DNA of 64,000 bases from Pseudomonas fluorescens Q2-87 (GCF_000281895.1 NZ_CM001558.1:2794556-2858555), one strand, 5' to 3'. Shown: positions 1 to 10,083, counted from the first letter of the stretch. Translations and numbers: made by a program. Notes: generated by a model not told the origin, from the letters alone.

Positions 1-1
1 C

Positions 2-1039
2 GAGGTGACTACCGTGGCCAAGGGCTTGGCCCACCCTTGGTCCGTCGCCTTCCTGCCAGGCCAGCAAGGCATCCTGGTGACCGAACGCTCAGGCAATCTG
101 CGCCTGGTAGCGCCTGACGGAAAATTATCCGCGCCATTGAGCGGCGTGCCTAAGGTCTGGGCCAAGGGCCAGGGCGGGCTGCTGGACGTGGTGCTGTCGC
201 CGGACTTCAAGCAGGACCGCACCGTCTACTTGTCTTACGCCGAGGCCGGTGAAGACGGCAAGGCTGGCACCGCTGTAGGCCGCGGGCAGTTATCCGAAGA
301 CCTGAAACGCATCGAGCGCTTCGATGTGATCTTCCGCCAGCAGCCCAAGCTGTCCACCGGCAACCATTTCGGGTCGCGTCTGGTTTTTGATCGGGACGGC
401 TACTTGTTCATTACCCTGGGGGAAAACAACGACCGGCCCACGGCCCAGGACCTGGACAAGCTGCAAGGCAAAATCGTGCGGATCTATCCTGACGGCAAGG
501 TACCGGACGACAACCCCTTCGTCGGCCAGAAAAACGTCCGGCCGCAGATCTGGTCCTACGGGATCCGCAATCCCCAGGGCGCAGCCCTCAATCCCTGGAA
601 CGGCACACTGTGGGAAAACGAACACGGGCCCAAGGGCGGCGATGAGCTGAACATTGTCGAGCGCGGCAAGAACTACGGCTGGCCGCTGGCGACCCACGGC
701 ATCAATTATTCCGGTGCGCCTATCCCCGAAGCCCAAGGCAAGACGGCCGATGGCACCGTGGGGCCACACCACGTCTGGCAAGTATCGCCGGGGCTCAGCG
801 GCATGGCTTTTTATGACAACGATCGTTTCAAGGCCTGGCAACATAACGTGTTCATCGGCGCGCTGGTTTCCAAGGAGCTGATCCGCCTGCAATTGCAAGG
901 TGACAAGGTCGTCCACGAAGAGCGTCTGCTCGGCGAACTCGACGAGCGTATCCGTGACGTCCGCCAGGGTCCGGACGGTTACCTGTATGTGCTGACGGAC
1001 GAGGACGATGGGGGACTGTACAAAATCGGACTCAAATAA
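2..1039 (+). CDS. PQQ-dependent aldose sugar dehydrogenase, 5' end cut off
   Basis: About 345 residues are visible and the reading frame is open to the left edge, so the start and probably a signal peptide lie outside the window. The sequence is a six-bladed beta-propeller of the YliI/Asd soluble sugar dehydrogenase family (GSDH domain): it begins at the first blade (GLAHPWSVAFLP) and contains NHFGSRLVFD, SYGIRNPQG, ENEHGPKGGDE and NYGWP, the motifs that line the PQQ and calcium site in this family. The known reaction is oxidation of aldoses in the periplasm with PQQ as cofactor. The sugar cannot be told from the sequence. It ends about 100 bp before the attenuator of the next gene and is not obviously cotranscribed with it. 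The family call is secure. Confidence 0.9.
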   Translation, partial: EVTTVAKGLAHPWSVAFLPGQQGILVTERSGNLRLVAPDGKLSAPLSGVPKVWAKGQGGLLDVVLSPDFKQDRTVYLSYAEAGEDGKAGTAVGRGQLSEDLKRIERFDVIFRQQPKLSTGNHFGSRLVFDRDGYLFITLGENNDRPTAQDLDKLQGKIVRIYPDGKVPDDNPFVGQKNVRPQIWSYGIRNPQGAALNPWNGTLWENEHGPKGGDELNIVERGKNYGWPLATHGINYSGAPIPEAQGKTADGTVGPHHVWQVSPGLSGMAFYDNDRFKAWQHNVFIGALVSKELIRLQLQGDKVVHEERLLGELDERIRDVRQGPDGYLYVLTDEDDGGLYKIGLK

Positions 1040-1137
1040 GCCGACAAATGGTGCGCGTGGCCTGGAAGCAAATCCGATGTCGGAAGCTTTTAATGTTCGC
1101 CATTGACTTGCCGCCAGCCCACCGCTAACGTCCAGCC

Positions 1138-1203
1138 ATGACTTTGACCGTATTGCGTAGCCAGCCAAGCATTATTACCGCCATTCCTTATCTGGCGGGC
1201 TAG
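1138..1203 (+). CDS. Putative leader peptide of the threonine dehydratase attenuator (21 aa)
   Basis: A 21-codon ORF ends 80 bp before the dehydratase gene. It is rich in the amino acids the pathway makes or consumes: Thr at 2, 4 and 14, Leu at 3, 6 and 19, Val at 5, and a dense Ile12-Ile13-Thr14-Ala15-Ile16 stretch at 1171-1185. Its last codons (Leu-Ala-Gly-stop) lie on a GGCGGG segment that can pair with the 5' arm of the terminator just downstream. This is the geometry of classical ribosome-mediated attenuation. No Shine-Dalgarno is evident. A TTGACT/TAACGT pair at 1103-1131 (17-bp spacing) would even put the transcript start at the ATG, so translation could be leaderless. It is too short to prove by coding statistics; the support is context and codon content. 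Confidence 0.6.
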   Translation: MTLTVLRSQPSIITAIPYLAG

Positions 1204-1245
1204 CTGACGACTGCACCCAACCCGCCCTCGAGGCGGGTTTTTTCT
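1194..1245 (+). promoter_or_regulatory. Transcription attenuator: competing antiterminator and terminator hairpins
   Basis: The terminator stem pairs AACCCGCC (1219-1226) with GGCGGGTT (1232-1239) over a 5-nt loop, followed by TTTTTTC. A mutually exclusive helix pairs GGCGGG (1194-1199), inside the end of the leader ORF, with CCCGCC (1221-1226). A ribosome stalled at Ile12/Ile13 (1171-1176) would leave 1194-1199 free to form the antiterminator. A ribosome that reaches the stop codon at 1201 would cover it and let the terminator form. A further CCGCCA at 1111-1116 can pair with 1193-1198, if it is transcribed. Confidence 0.65.
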
Positions 1246-1283
1246 ATCTGTCTCCTGGGCTCCGTCCACACCAGGAGACCGCC

Positions 1284-2291
1284 ATGACCGTTACCCACAC
1301 CGAGCAAACCCTGCTGGAGCATTACGTCAAGAAGATTCTGGCGGCGCCGGTATACGAACTGGCCGTGCGCACGCCTCTGCAATTGGCTCCGGCGCTGTCC
1401 GAAACCCTGGGCAACCAGATCCTGCTCAAGCGCGAAGACCTGCAACCGACCTTTTCCTTCAAGATCCGTGGTGCTTACAACAAACTCGTGCAGTTGACCG
1501 CAGACCAGCGTACCCGTGGTGTCATCACTGCGTCGGCTGGTAACCACGCCCAAGGCGTGGCGCTGGCGGCACGGGAATTGGGCATCTCGGCGAGCATCGT
1601 CATGCCACTGACCAGCCCGCAGTTGAAAGTTCTGGGTGTGCGTAACCGGGGTGCCGATGCCTTGCTGCACGGCGAGAGTTTTCCGGTTGCGCTGGCCCAT
1701 GCGTTGGAGCTGGCCCAGCAGACGGGACGGGAATTCGTTTCGCCGTTTGACGACCCGGACGTGATTGCAGGGCAGGGCACTGTCGCGATGGAAATCCTGC
1801 GCCAGCATCCAGGCAGGCTGGACGCGATCTTTGTGCCAGTGGGCGGCGGCGGGCTGATCGCCGGCATCGCCGCCTACGTCAAATACCTTCGCCCGGAAAT
1901 ACGCATCATTGGCGTCGAGTCGCAGCACTCGGCCTGTCTGCAAGCGGCACTGGCAGCGGGGGAGCGGGTGGTCTTGCCGAGCGTGGGCACGTTCGCCGAC
2001 GGTGTGGCCGTGGCGCAGATCGGCGCCCATGGCTTCGACATCTGCCGTTTCTGCGTCGATGAGGTGATCACTGTCAGCAATGACCAGTTGTGTGCAGCGA
2101 TCAAGGACATCTACGACGACACCCGCTCCATCACCGAACCGTCTGGAGCCCTTGCGGTGGCGGGTATCAAGCAGTACGTGGACAGTACCGGCGCGCGAGG
2201 CCAGACCCTGGTGGCCATCGACTCCGGCGCCAACATCAATTTCGACAGTTTGCGCCATGTGGCGGAGCGTGCCGCGGTAGGCGCGACGTGA
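1284..2291 (+). CDS. ilvA: Threonine (serine) dehydratase, PLP-dependent, catalytic domain only
   Basis: The 335-residue fold-type II PLP enzyme converts threonine to 2-oxobutyrate and ammonia, the first step of isoleucine synthesis. Visible motifs are the Schiff-base lysine in FSFKIRGAYNK (about residue 59), SAGNHAQGVA for substrate binding, and the glycine-rich phosphate loop PVGGGGLIAG. Biosynthetic IlvA is usually about 500 residues with C-terminal ACT-like allosteric domains. Those are absent, so this is the short form, and feedback by isoleucine on the enzyme is not expected. Control may instead lie in the upstream attenuator. CAGGAGACCGCC precedes the ATG. It is apparently monocistronic. 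The symbol is given on pathway grounds; Pseudomonas genomes can carry more than one ilvA-like gene and a catabolic (TdcB-like) role cannot be excluded. Confidence 0.85.
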   Translation: MTVTHTEQTLLEHYVKKILAAPVYELAVRTPLQLAPALSETLGNQILLKREDLQPTFSFKIRGAYNKLVQLTADQRTRGVITASAGNHAQGVALAARELGISASIVMPLTSPQLKVLGVRNRGADALLHGESFPVALAHALELAQQTGREFVSPFDDPDVIAGQGTVAMEILRQHPGRLDAIFVPVGGGGLIAGIAAYVKYLRPEIRIIGVESQHSACLQAALAAGERVVLPSVGTFADGVAVAQIGAHGFDICRFCVDEVITVSNDQLCAAIKDIYDDTRSITEPSGALAVAGIKQYVDSTGARGQTLVAIDSGANINFDSLRHVAERAAVGAT

Positions 2292-2467
2292 CCTATTTGC
2301 CTGCAATCAAACTTTTCTGGAACCAGGCGACGGATGGTTCGACGCCTGGCGGATGTTCGCGTCTACGCTGCAATGCGAGAGGAACGAAACAGTTGCACTT
2401 TGCATGAAAAAAGCGCCGTTTCCTTGCATTTTGCACGAGCGGTCCGGCGCAGGACGAAGCTAAGTGG
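2292..2467 (+). other. Intergenic region after the dehydratase, with a repeated TGCA motif
   Basis: No gene is seen here. Two near-identical elements, TTGCACTTTGCAT (2393-2405) and TTGCATTTTGCAC (2424-2436), lie exactly 31 bp apart, about three helical turns, and could be binding sites. They do not have the GG-N10-GC spacing of sigma-54 promoters. GCGCCG and CGGCGC (about 2412-2450) can pair but lack a T-tract. Confidence 0.35.
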
Positions 2468-2509
2468 TTGATTTGCATCAACCCGGGGCGGGGTAAATAC
2501 AGGCATATT
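2468..2509 (+). promoter_or_regulatory. Anr/FNR box with class II promoter spacing
   Basis: TTGATTTGCATCAA at 2468-2481 matches the Anr/FNR consensus TTGAT-N4-ATCAA at every fixed position. A -10-like CATATT lies at 2504-2509, so a start near 2516 would put the box centre at about -41.5, the classical activator position. The nearest upstream gene is on the same strand and ends 176 bp earlier, so the target should be the small ORF at 2536 and the DUF1652 gene at 2673. Confidence 0.7.
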
Positions 2510-2535
2510 TTTTGCGGGACGATTCAGGAGCCTTG

Positions 2536-2592
2536 ATGGGCTCGTTAATCGAACACGCCAAGAAGAACGAACGAACGGCACGGCATTCGTAG
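2536..2592 (+). CDS. Possible 18-residue small ORF behind the Anr promoter
   Basis: An ATG follows a strong Shine-Dalgarno (CAGGAG, 6 nt away) and opens an 18-codon frame, highly basic at its end (AKKNERTARHS). It lies about 20 nt after the predicted Anr-dependent transcript start and 80 nt before the DUF1652 gene. It could be a small protein, a translational leader, or chance. I do not recognise the peptide. Confidence 0.3.
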   Translation: MGSLIEHAKKNERTARHS

Positions 2593-2672
2593 TCCCAGTC
2601 CGCAGGGAAGAAACGGACGAAAATACCGCCGTCGTGAACATCATTTGGCCGCCTCAACAGGAGAGAGTTGCC

Positions 2673-2954
2673 ATGTTTTTATCTGCCCTCGAAATGCGAA
2701 ACATCATTGAAAGCAGCCTGCTGCCCAAGCGCTCGCAATGCACCGTATCACCGGACCTGTCGATGACAGTCAAGATATACGACGATCACGAAACCGATCG
2801 TGTGGCTCTGATCAAGACCGATATCGATGCCAGGAAACTCACCGGATGCCGGGCCATCAACGACTTGATCGCCGAGCTGCGTACCGAGCTCGACCATAAC
2901 CCCGCCGCTGGCAACCACTTTTACCAACAGCACCACCGGATGACCGGTCGCTGA
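2673..2954 (+). CDS. DUF1652 family protein
   Basis: The 93-residue protein begins MFLSALEMRNIIESSLLP and contains the pattern of DUF1652, a small domain common in Pseudomonas: an N-terminal helix, a CTVSPDLSMTVKIYD strand pair, and a C-terminal helix INDLIAELRTELD. The function is unknown. The start was set by the Shine-Dalgarno AGGAGAG at 2659-2665; an upstream in-frame start at 2634 would add 13 non-conserved residues. The Anr box 190 bp upstream suggests induction at low oxygen. It converges with mtlZ, and a long imperfect hairpin at 2979-3013 separates the two. Confidence 0.75.
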   Translation: MFLSALEMRNIIESSLLPKRSQCTVSPDLSMTVKIYDDHETDRVALIKTDIDARKLTGCRAINDLIAELRTELDHNPAAGNHFYQQHHRMTGR

Positions 2955-2978
2955 TCCCAGCGTTATATTCGCAAGCCA

Positions 2979-3013
2979 GACGCCCGGGTGCGGTCATGTC
3001 CGAACCCGGCGTC
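2979..3013. terminator. Hairpin between convergent DUF1652 and mtlZ genes
   Basis: GACGCCCGGGT (2979-2989) pairs with ACCCGGCGTC (3004-3013) with one bulged C and a 14-nt loop. It lies between two convergent stop codons. There is no clear T-run on either strand, so this is only a plausible bidirectional terminator. Confidence 0.4.
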
Positions 3014-3031
3014 CAATTTACATTGGCGTCA

Positions 3032-3970
3032 TCAGCCCAGTTGTCGCCGGTAGGGCAAGTCCGGCCCGGTTTTACCGCAGGTCAAGGCGGCGGCGCGGAT
3101 GGCGAATTCAAGCATTGCACTGGTCTGGTCCCGGGTCAGGGTCTGCAAGCCTTCGATCGAATCCAGTTGTTGTTCCGTCAGCCACGTGATCAACGCGGCC
3201 TGGAAGGTGTCGCCTGCACCGACGGTATCGGCAATATCGACCGGGCATGCCGGCAAAGACCATGAGCCGTGTTGCCTACTGAACACTGTCGCGCCCTGGC
3301 CGCCTCGGGTCAGGAACACCACTTGGCAGCGGTGCTGCAGCCAACCGTCGATGACGGCTGCCGGCTCAGCCTCTGGATAGAGCAGGCTCAAATCTTCATC
3401 GCTGACCTTGATCAGGTCCGCATATTTCACCAGCGTTGCGATTCTTGAACGCCACAGTTCGATGTCTGGCTGCGGGTTGAGCCGCACGTTCGGATCGAGG
3501 CTGATCAGGCGCCGACCGCTTTCACGCTGCGCCAGGGCCAGCAGCGTATCGGCAATAGGCTGCACCACCAGGGAAAACGAACCGAAATGCAAGCCACGCA
3601 CGTCCGGGCCCAGCACCGGAAGATGCTGGGCGTTTAGCTGTCGATCCGCGCAGCCTTCACCGCGAAAACTGTAGTGGGGCGAGCCATTGGCGCCCACAGC
3701 GACCATTGCCAGGGTGGTGGGTGCGTCGAAATCCCGCAAATATTGGCCACTGACGCCCTCATCGAGCAGTACCCGTTGCAGGCGTCGGCCCAGATAATCG
3801 GTAGACAACCCGGCGAACAGTGCCGACTCGACACCCAGGCGTCGCAGTCCCACGGCCACATTGAAGGGTGAACCGCCGGCGATGGCCTTGTAGTTCACCC
3901 GGGAGGCGGGGCCATCCGCTTCGGTTTCACTGAAAAAATCAAACAGCGCTTCGCCACACACCAAATACAT
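3032..3970 (-). CDS. mtlZ: Fructokinase, PfkB family, of the mannitol operon
   Basis: The 312-residue PfkB (ribokinase family) sugar kinase phosphorylates fructose, the product of mannitol dehydrogenase. Motifs are the N-terminal GGSPFNVAVGLRRLG substrate signature and the C-terminal ATP/anion-hole signature DTVGAGDTF with the catalytic Asp. I chose the start at MYLVCGEALFDFF, where the fold begins, 13 bp after the mtlY stop; an upstream ATG at 4018 would overlap mtlY by 35 bp. It is the last gene of the mtlEFGKDYZ unit. Context and family agree well. Confidence 0.9.
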   Translation of the reverse strand: MYLVCGEALFDFFSETEADGPASRVNYKAIAGGSPFNVAVGLRRLGVESALFAGLSTDYLGRRLQRVLLDEGVSGQYLRDFDAPTTLAMVAVGANGSPHYSFRGEGCADRQLNAQHLPVLGPDVRGLHFGSFSLVVQPIADTLLALAQRESGRRLISLDPNVRLNPQPDIELWRSRIATLVKYADLIKVSDEDLSLLYPEAEPAAVIDGWLQHRCQVVFLTRGGQGATVFSRQHGSWSLPACPVDIADTVGAGDTFQAALITWLTEQQLDSIEGLQTLTRDQTSAMLEFAIRAAALTCGKTGPDLPYRRQLG

Positions 3971-3983
3971 AGTTGCCCGCTCT

Positions 3984-5471
3984 TCAAAGGGTTGCGACAT
4001 GTTGTCGATAACGTTCATAAGCCAGCTGGGACGCCGTCACGTGTTCGGCGACGGGTCGGGTTTCGCTGGCCGGGTCAAGCTTGACGCAGCGTTCGCACAG
4101 TTCGGCCAGGCCAGCCGCCGAGCCGCCATGGCACCACGCCGCCTGGATCGCCGCTCCCAGCGCCGCCGCTTCGCTCTGTTCGGTGCAGATGACGGTTGTG
4201 TCCATGGTGTCGGCGACGATCTGCCGCCACACCGGGCTCTTGGAGCCACCGCCGATCAAGCGAATGCTCTGGGCTTCCAGTCCATTGGCCCGCAGAAGGT
4301 CCAGGCCATAACGCAAACCGAACGTGGTGCCTTCGACCACCGCGCGGCACAGATTGGCCCGGGTCAGGTTGGTGCTGGTCAGGCCCAACAGGCTGCCGGT
4401 GGCATGGGGCAGGGCGGGAACACGTTCGCCATTGAGGAACGGCAACATGCTCACCCCGTCCGCGCCGATCGGGGCCTGGGCCACCAAGGCGTTAAAGGCG
4501 TCGATATCCAGGTCCAACAACTCGCGTATGGCCCCGGTGGCGTTGGTCAGGTTCATGGTGCAGATCAGCGGCAGCCAGCCCCCGCTGGAAGAGCAGAACG
4601 TCGCCACTGACGGTTGTGGGCTGACCACAGGTTCGGCGCCATAGGCGTAGACCGTGCCGGACGAACCGAGGCTCATGGTGATCACGCCGGGCTGGATGTT
4701 GCCTGTGCCAATGGCGCCCATCATGTTGTCACCGCCACCGCTCGCCACCACGGCATTGGGGTTGATGCCCAAGTGTGCGGCAATGGCCGGCAGGATCCGT
4801 CCAACCGGTTGATGCGCGTCGATGAGTTCCGGCAATGCCGATACCAGGCGGCCGCTGGGGTCGATGTGCTGCAGCAACGGCTCGTCCCATTGACGGGTCC
4901 GCACATTGAAGTAGCCGGTACCCGAGGCGTCGCCGTACTCCGTGCAATGGCGGCCGGTGAGCCAATGATTGAGAAAGTCATGGGGCAACAGGATGCTGGC
5001 GATGTGATCGAACACGTCCGGATGCTGTTCACGGGTCCACAAGAGTTTGGACACCGTATATCCCGGGGCGATGACCATGCCAAGACGCTCCAGTGAGCCG
5101 CTTTCCCCGCCCAGGTGCGCCAGCAGTCGATCGTTTTCCGGGGTGGTTTCGGTGTCGCACCACAGCTTGGCCGGGCGCAGGACTTCGCCTTGCTCATCGA
5201 GCAGCACCAGGCCATGTTGCTGGCCGGAGACGCCGATGCCAAGGATCGCCTGGCCATCGACCCCGGCGGCAGCCAGGGCCTGATGGGTAGCTTGGGTGAA
5301 CGCTTCGAGCCACTGATGGGTATCTTGTTCGCGGCGGCCATTTGGGCCGCTGATCATGGCGTGGGCGGCGGCACCCAGGCCCAGGACCTGGCCGCTGGTC
5401 GCGTCGAGGATCAGGGCCTTGGTGCCTTGGGTACCGCAGTCGATGCCCAGGAATAGTTGTTGGTTTGCCAT
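3984..5471 (-). CDS. mtlY: Xylulokinase, FGGY family, of the mannitol operon
   Basis: The 495-residue FGGY carbohydrate kinase has FLGIDCGTQGTKALILD at the N-terminal phosphate-binding region, SGQQHGLVLLD with the substrate contact, the central SLGSSGT, and the C-terminal IGGGSKSPVWRQIVAD signature. Length and motifs fit XylB-type D-xylulokinases. In P. fluorescens MtlY serves D-arabitol use through the same mannitol/arabitol dehydrogenase. The xylose cluster at 33.6-40.4 kb has no kinase of its own, so this enzyme may also phosphorylate xylulose made from xylose. A REPIN (5535-5664) separates it from mtlD. Confidence 0.92.
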   Translation of the reverse strand: MANQQLFLGIDCGTQGTKALILDATSGQVLGLGAAAHAMISGPNGRREQDTHQWLEAFTQATHQALAAAGVDGQAILGIGVSGQQHGLVLLDEQGEVLRPAKLWCDTETTPENDRLLAHLGGESGSLERLGMVIAPGYTVSKLLWTREQHPDVFDHIASILLPHDFLNHWLTGRHCTEYGDASGTGYFNVRTRQWDEPLLQHIDPSGRLVSALPELIDAHQPVGRILPAIAAHLGINPNAVVASGGGDNMMGAIGTGNIQPGVITMSLGSSGTVYAYGAEPVVSPQPSVATFCSSSGGWLPLICTMNLTNATGAIRELLDLDIDAFNALVAQAPIGADGVSMLPFLNGERVPALPHATGSLLGLTSTNLTRANLCRAVVEGTTFGLRYGLDLLRANGLEAQSIRLIGGGSKSPVWRQIVADTMDTTVICTEQSEAAALGAAIQAAWCHGGSAAGLAELCERCVKLDPASETRPVAEHVTASQLAYERYRQHVATL

Positions 5472-5534
5472 AAAAATCCTTGGTCGTCAGATCAATCCCA
5501 CGGAAATAGCTGCTCGGTCAGCAAGTACACGACC

Positions 5535-5664
5535 GTGGCGAGGGAGCTTGCTCCCGCTGGGCTGCGAAGCTGGCCCAAAAACCGGACACTCGGTGTGTCA
5601 GGTTCACCGCGTCGGCTGTCTTGGGGCTGCTTCGCAACCCAGCGGGAGCAAGCTCCCTCGCCAC
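5535..5664. repeat. REPIN (GTGGCGAGGGAGCTTGCTCCC type) between mtlD and mtlY
   Basis: Two REP palindromes face each other: GTGGCGAGGGAGCTTGCTCCCG at the left end and its inverse, ending CTCCCTCGCCAC, at the right, each next to a GGCTGCGAAG / CTTCGCAACC arm. This is the doublet form of the most common P. fluorescens REP class and recurs at 10114, 40437, 48009 and 56979. Confidence 0.9.
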
Positions 5665-5676
5665 GGACGCTAAGCC

Positions 5677-7149
5677 TTAGGCCAACACCCGCTCAAGTGT
5701 TCGCGTCACTCCATGTTCGCGCAAGCTGTTGCAGCACCATTCGAATGCTGCCACGAACTCAGGCGAGCGGGGGATCGCCGTGCCAAAGATTTCTTCCACT
5801 TCCAGCATCCGCTGGGTCACCAGCGCGTCGTCAGCCACCAGCGCCTGGCAGAACGCCACCCGTGGGTCCGGAATCGAATAGGTCACGCCATTCTCATCCA
5901 CGCCCTTGAGGTACACGGCCCAGGCCGCCACCACCAGCGCGGCGCGGCGGGTTTCGGCGCCGTCGGCGATCAAACGGTTGATTGTCGGCACGGTAAATTT
6001 CGGAAATTTCGACGAGCCATCCGAGCAGACCCGCTCCAGCTGGTCGGCAATCGCCTGGTTGGAAAACCGTTCCACCAGGGTGTTCTTGTAATCGGTCAGG
6101 TCGATGCCCGGCACCGGCGCCAATTGCGGCGTGACGTCCAGATCCATGTAGGCGCGCATGTAGCGCACGAACAACGGGTCGTTCATGGTTTCGTGGACGA
6201 AACGATAGCCTTTGATGAAACCCAGGTAAGTCAACGCCAGGTGGCTGCCGTTGAGCAGCTTGATCTTCATCTCTTCATAGGGCGAGACATCATGGGTGAA
6301 CTGCACGCCAACCTTTTCCCAGGCCGGGCGGCCATTGACGAACTTGTCTTCCAGGACCCATTGCACGAACGGTTCGCAGACCACTGGCCAGGCGTCGTCG
6401 ATGCCATGATCGTCATGCAGCTGCAAGCGATGGGCAACGCTGGTCATGGGCGTGATGCGGTCGACCATGGCGTTGGGGAAGCTGACGTTGTGGGCGATCC
6501 AGTGTTCCAGCTCGGCATCGCGCAAGGCCGCGAAAGCCAGCAGCGCCTTGCGAGTCACGGCGCCGTTGTGGGGCAGGTTATCGCAGGACATCAAGGTGAA
6601 GGCCCGCGTACCGGCGGCGCGGCGCTTGGCCAGGGCGGCGCAGAGGAGGCCGAACACGGTTTTCGGTTCGTCGGGATGGGCCAGGTCGTGCTGGATCTGC
6701 GGCAGATGGGCCATGAACTCGCCATTGCTGTCGTCGATGCAGTAGCCGCCCTCGGTGATCGTCAGGGAGACGATGCGGATCTGTGGGTCGGCCAGCTTGT
6801 CGATCAGCGCCTGGGCCCCGTCTTCGGCCAGCAGCATGTCGTTGATGGCGCCAATCACACGGACTTCGGTGTCGTCGGTATCGCCCAGTTCATAGAGCGT
6901 ATAGAGGTAATCCTGGCCGGCAAGGTCATCTCGGGCGCGACGATCTTCGGCCCGCAGGCCGACGCCACAGATGGCCCAGTCGAGGCCTTCACCGGTGTTC
7001 ATCAGCGCATCGGTGTAATACGCCTGGTGGGCGCGGTGAAAACCGCCGACGCCAATGTGGGCGATGCCCTGGCGGATGTCGCCCAAAGGGTAAGCGGGCA
7101 GGGCGATTCCCGGCGTCATGCGGTGCAGGTTCTGTCGGTTGAGTTTCAT
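5677..7149 (-). CDS. mtlD: Mannitol 2-dehydrogenase
   Basis: The 490-residue long-chain polyol dehydrogenase oxidises mannitol to fructose (and arabitol to xylulose) with NAD. The nucleotide-binding loop is GVGGFHRAHQAYYTDAL near residue 35, and the catalytic region KIKLLNGSHLALTYLG contains the Lys-x4-Asn-x2-His triad of this family. The frame is open further upstream, but MKLNRQNLHRMTP at 7149 matches the family N-terminus and lies 17 bp after the mtlK stop. The enzyme has no zinc site, as is usual for this family. Confidence 0.95.
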   Translation of the reverse strand: MKLNRQNLHRMTPGIALPAYPLGDIRQGIAHIGVGGFHRAHQAYYTDALMNTGEGLDWAICGVGLRAEDRRARDDLAGQDYLYTLYELGDTDDTEVRVIGAINDMLLAEDGAQALIDKLADPQIRIVSLTITEGGYCIDDSNGEFMAHLPQIQHDLAHPDEPKTVFGLLCAALAKRRAAGTRAFTLMSCDNLPHNGAVTRKALLAFAALRDAELEHWIAHNVSFPNAMVDRITPMTSVAHRLQLHDDHGIDDAWPVVCEPFVQWVLEDKFVNGRPAWEKVGVQFTHDVSPYEEMKIKLLNGSHLALTYLGFIKGYRFVHETMNDPLFVRYMRAYMDLDVTPQLAPVPGIDLTDYKNTLVERFSNQAIADQLERVCSDGSSKFPKFTVPTINRLIADGAETRRAALVVAAWAVYLKGVDENGVTYSIPDPRVAFCQALVADDALVTQRMLEVEEIFGTAIPRSPEFVAAFEWCCNSLREHGVTRTLERVLA

Positions 7150-7166
7150 CGAAAATATCTCGGCAA

Positions 7167-8270
<1,104 letters not shown>

Positions 8271-8309
8271 GATGATGGGCCTCCACTTCTGATAAAGGTG
8301 TAGGGCGCG

Positions 8310-9140
<831 letters not shown>

Positions 9141-9150
9141 GGCGGCGGCC

Positions 9151-10083
9151 TCAGTGCTTGTCGGTGAGGTTTTTGCCGATCATCCGGACCAGGATGATGG
9201 CGGCGATGTTGGCGATGACCACGGCGATCAGGCCACCGGCCGACGCCATGCCGACGTCGAACTGCACCAGTGCCTGGTTGTAGATCAGGTAAGCCAGGTT
9301 GGTAGAGGCGTAGCCGGGGCCACCGTTGGTGGTGGTGAAAATTTCGGCGAACACCGACAGCAGGAAAATCGTCTCGATCATCAGCACCACGGCAATCGGA
9401 CGCGCCAGGTGCGGCAGGGTCAGGTGCCAGAAAATCGCGATGGGGCCGGCACCGTCCAGGCGGGCGGCTTCTTTCTGCTCCTGGTCGAGGGACTGCATGG
9501 CGGTCATCAGGATCAGGATCGCGAAGGGCAACCATTGCCAACTGACAATGATGATGATCGACAGCAGCGGGTAATGGGCCAGCCAATCCACCGGTTGCGC
9601 GCCGAACAGTTTCCACACCGAGGCAAGAATCCCCGAGACCGGGTGGAAGATCAGGTTCTTCCAGATCAGCGCACCCACGGTGGGCATGATGAAGAATGGC
9701 GAGATCAGCAATACCCGCACGATTCCACGACCGAAAAACTCACTGGCCTCCAGCAGCGCGCTGATCAGCACGCCGAGTACGATGCTGATCAGCAGCACGC
9801 TGCCCACTAGCAACAAAGTATTGGTGGCCCCGGGCAGGAAACCCGAGTCGGTCAGGAAATAGGTGAAGTTCTCCAGCCCGACGAATTCATTTTCGCCGGG
9901 GTAGAGCAGGTTGTAGCGGATCATCGAAAAATAGACGGTCATGCCCAGCGGCACGATCATCCACAGCAGCAGCAAGGCGACCGAAGGGCTGACCAGGAAC
10001 CAGCCCGGGTTTGCCAGGCGAACCTTGCGCGACGGCGGGGCTATTTCGATGGGGGCTTTGACTGTTGTCGTTGAAGTATTCAT
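9151..10083 (-). CDS. mtlF: Mannitol/polyol ABC transporter inner-membrane permease
   Basis: The 310-residue MalF-type permease starts with a short cytoplasmic tail and a membrane segment at about residues 28-50 (WFLVSPSVALLLLWMIVPLG), followed by about five more. The EAA loop is EAARLDGAGPIAIFWHLTLP. A REPIN lies between its start and the stop of mtlE. Confidence 0.93.
   Translation of the reverse strand: MNTSTTTVKAPIEIAPPSRKVRLANPGWFLVSPSVALLLLWMIVPLGMTVYFSMIRYNLLYPGENEFVGLENFTYFLTDSGFLPGATNTLLLVGSVLLISIVLGVLISALLEASEFFGRGIVRVLLISPFFIMPTVGALIWKNLIFHPVSGILASVWKLFGAQPVDWLAHYPLLSIIIIVSWQWLPFAILILMTAMQSLDQEQKEAARLDGAGPIAIFWHLTLPHLARPIAVVLMIETIFLLSVFAEIFTTTNGGPGYASTNLAYLIYNQALVQFDVGMASAGGLIAVVIANIAAIILVRMIGKNLTDKH

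Noticed and set aside
3984..4018. Longer mtlZ with start at 4018
   Set aside because: It would overlap mtlY by 35 bp and add 16 residues with no match to the PfkB fold, which begins at MYLVCGEALFDFF.
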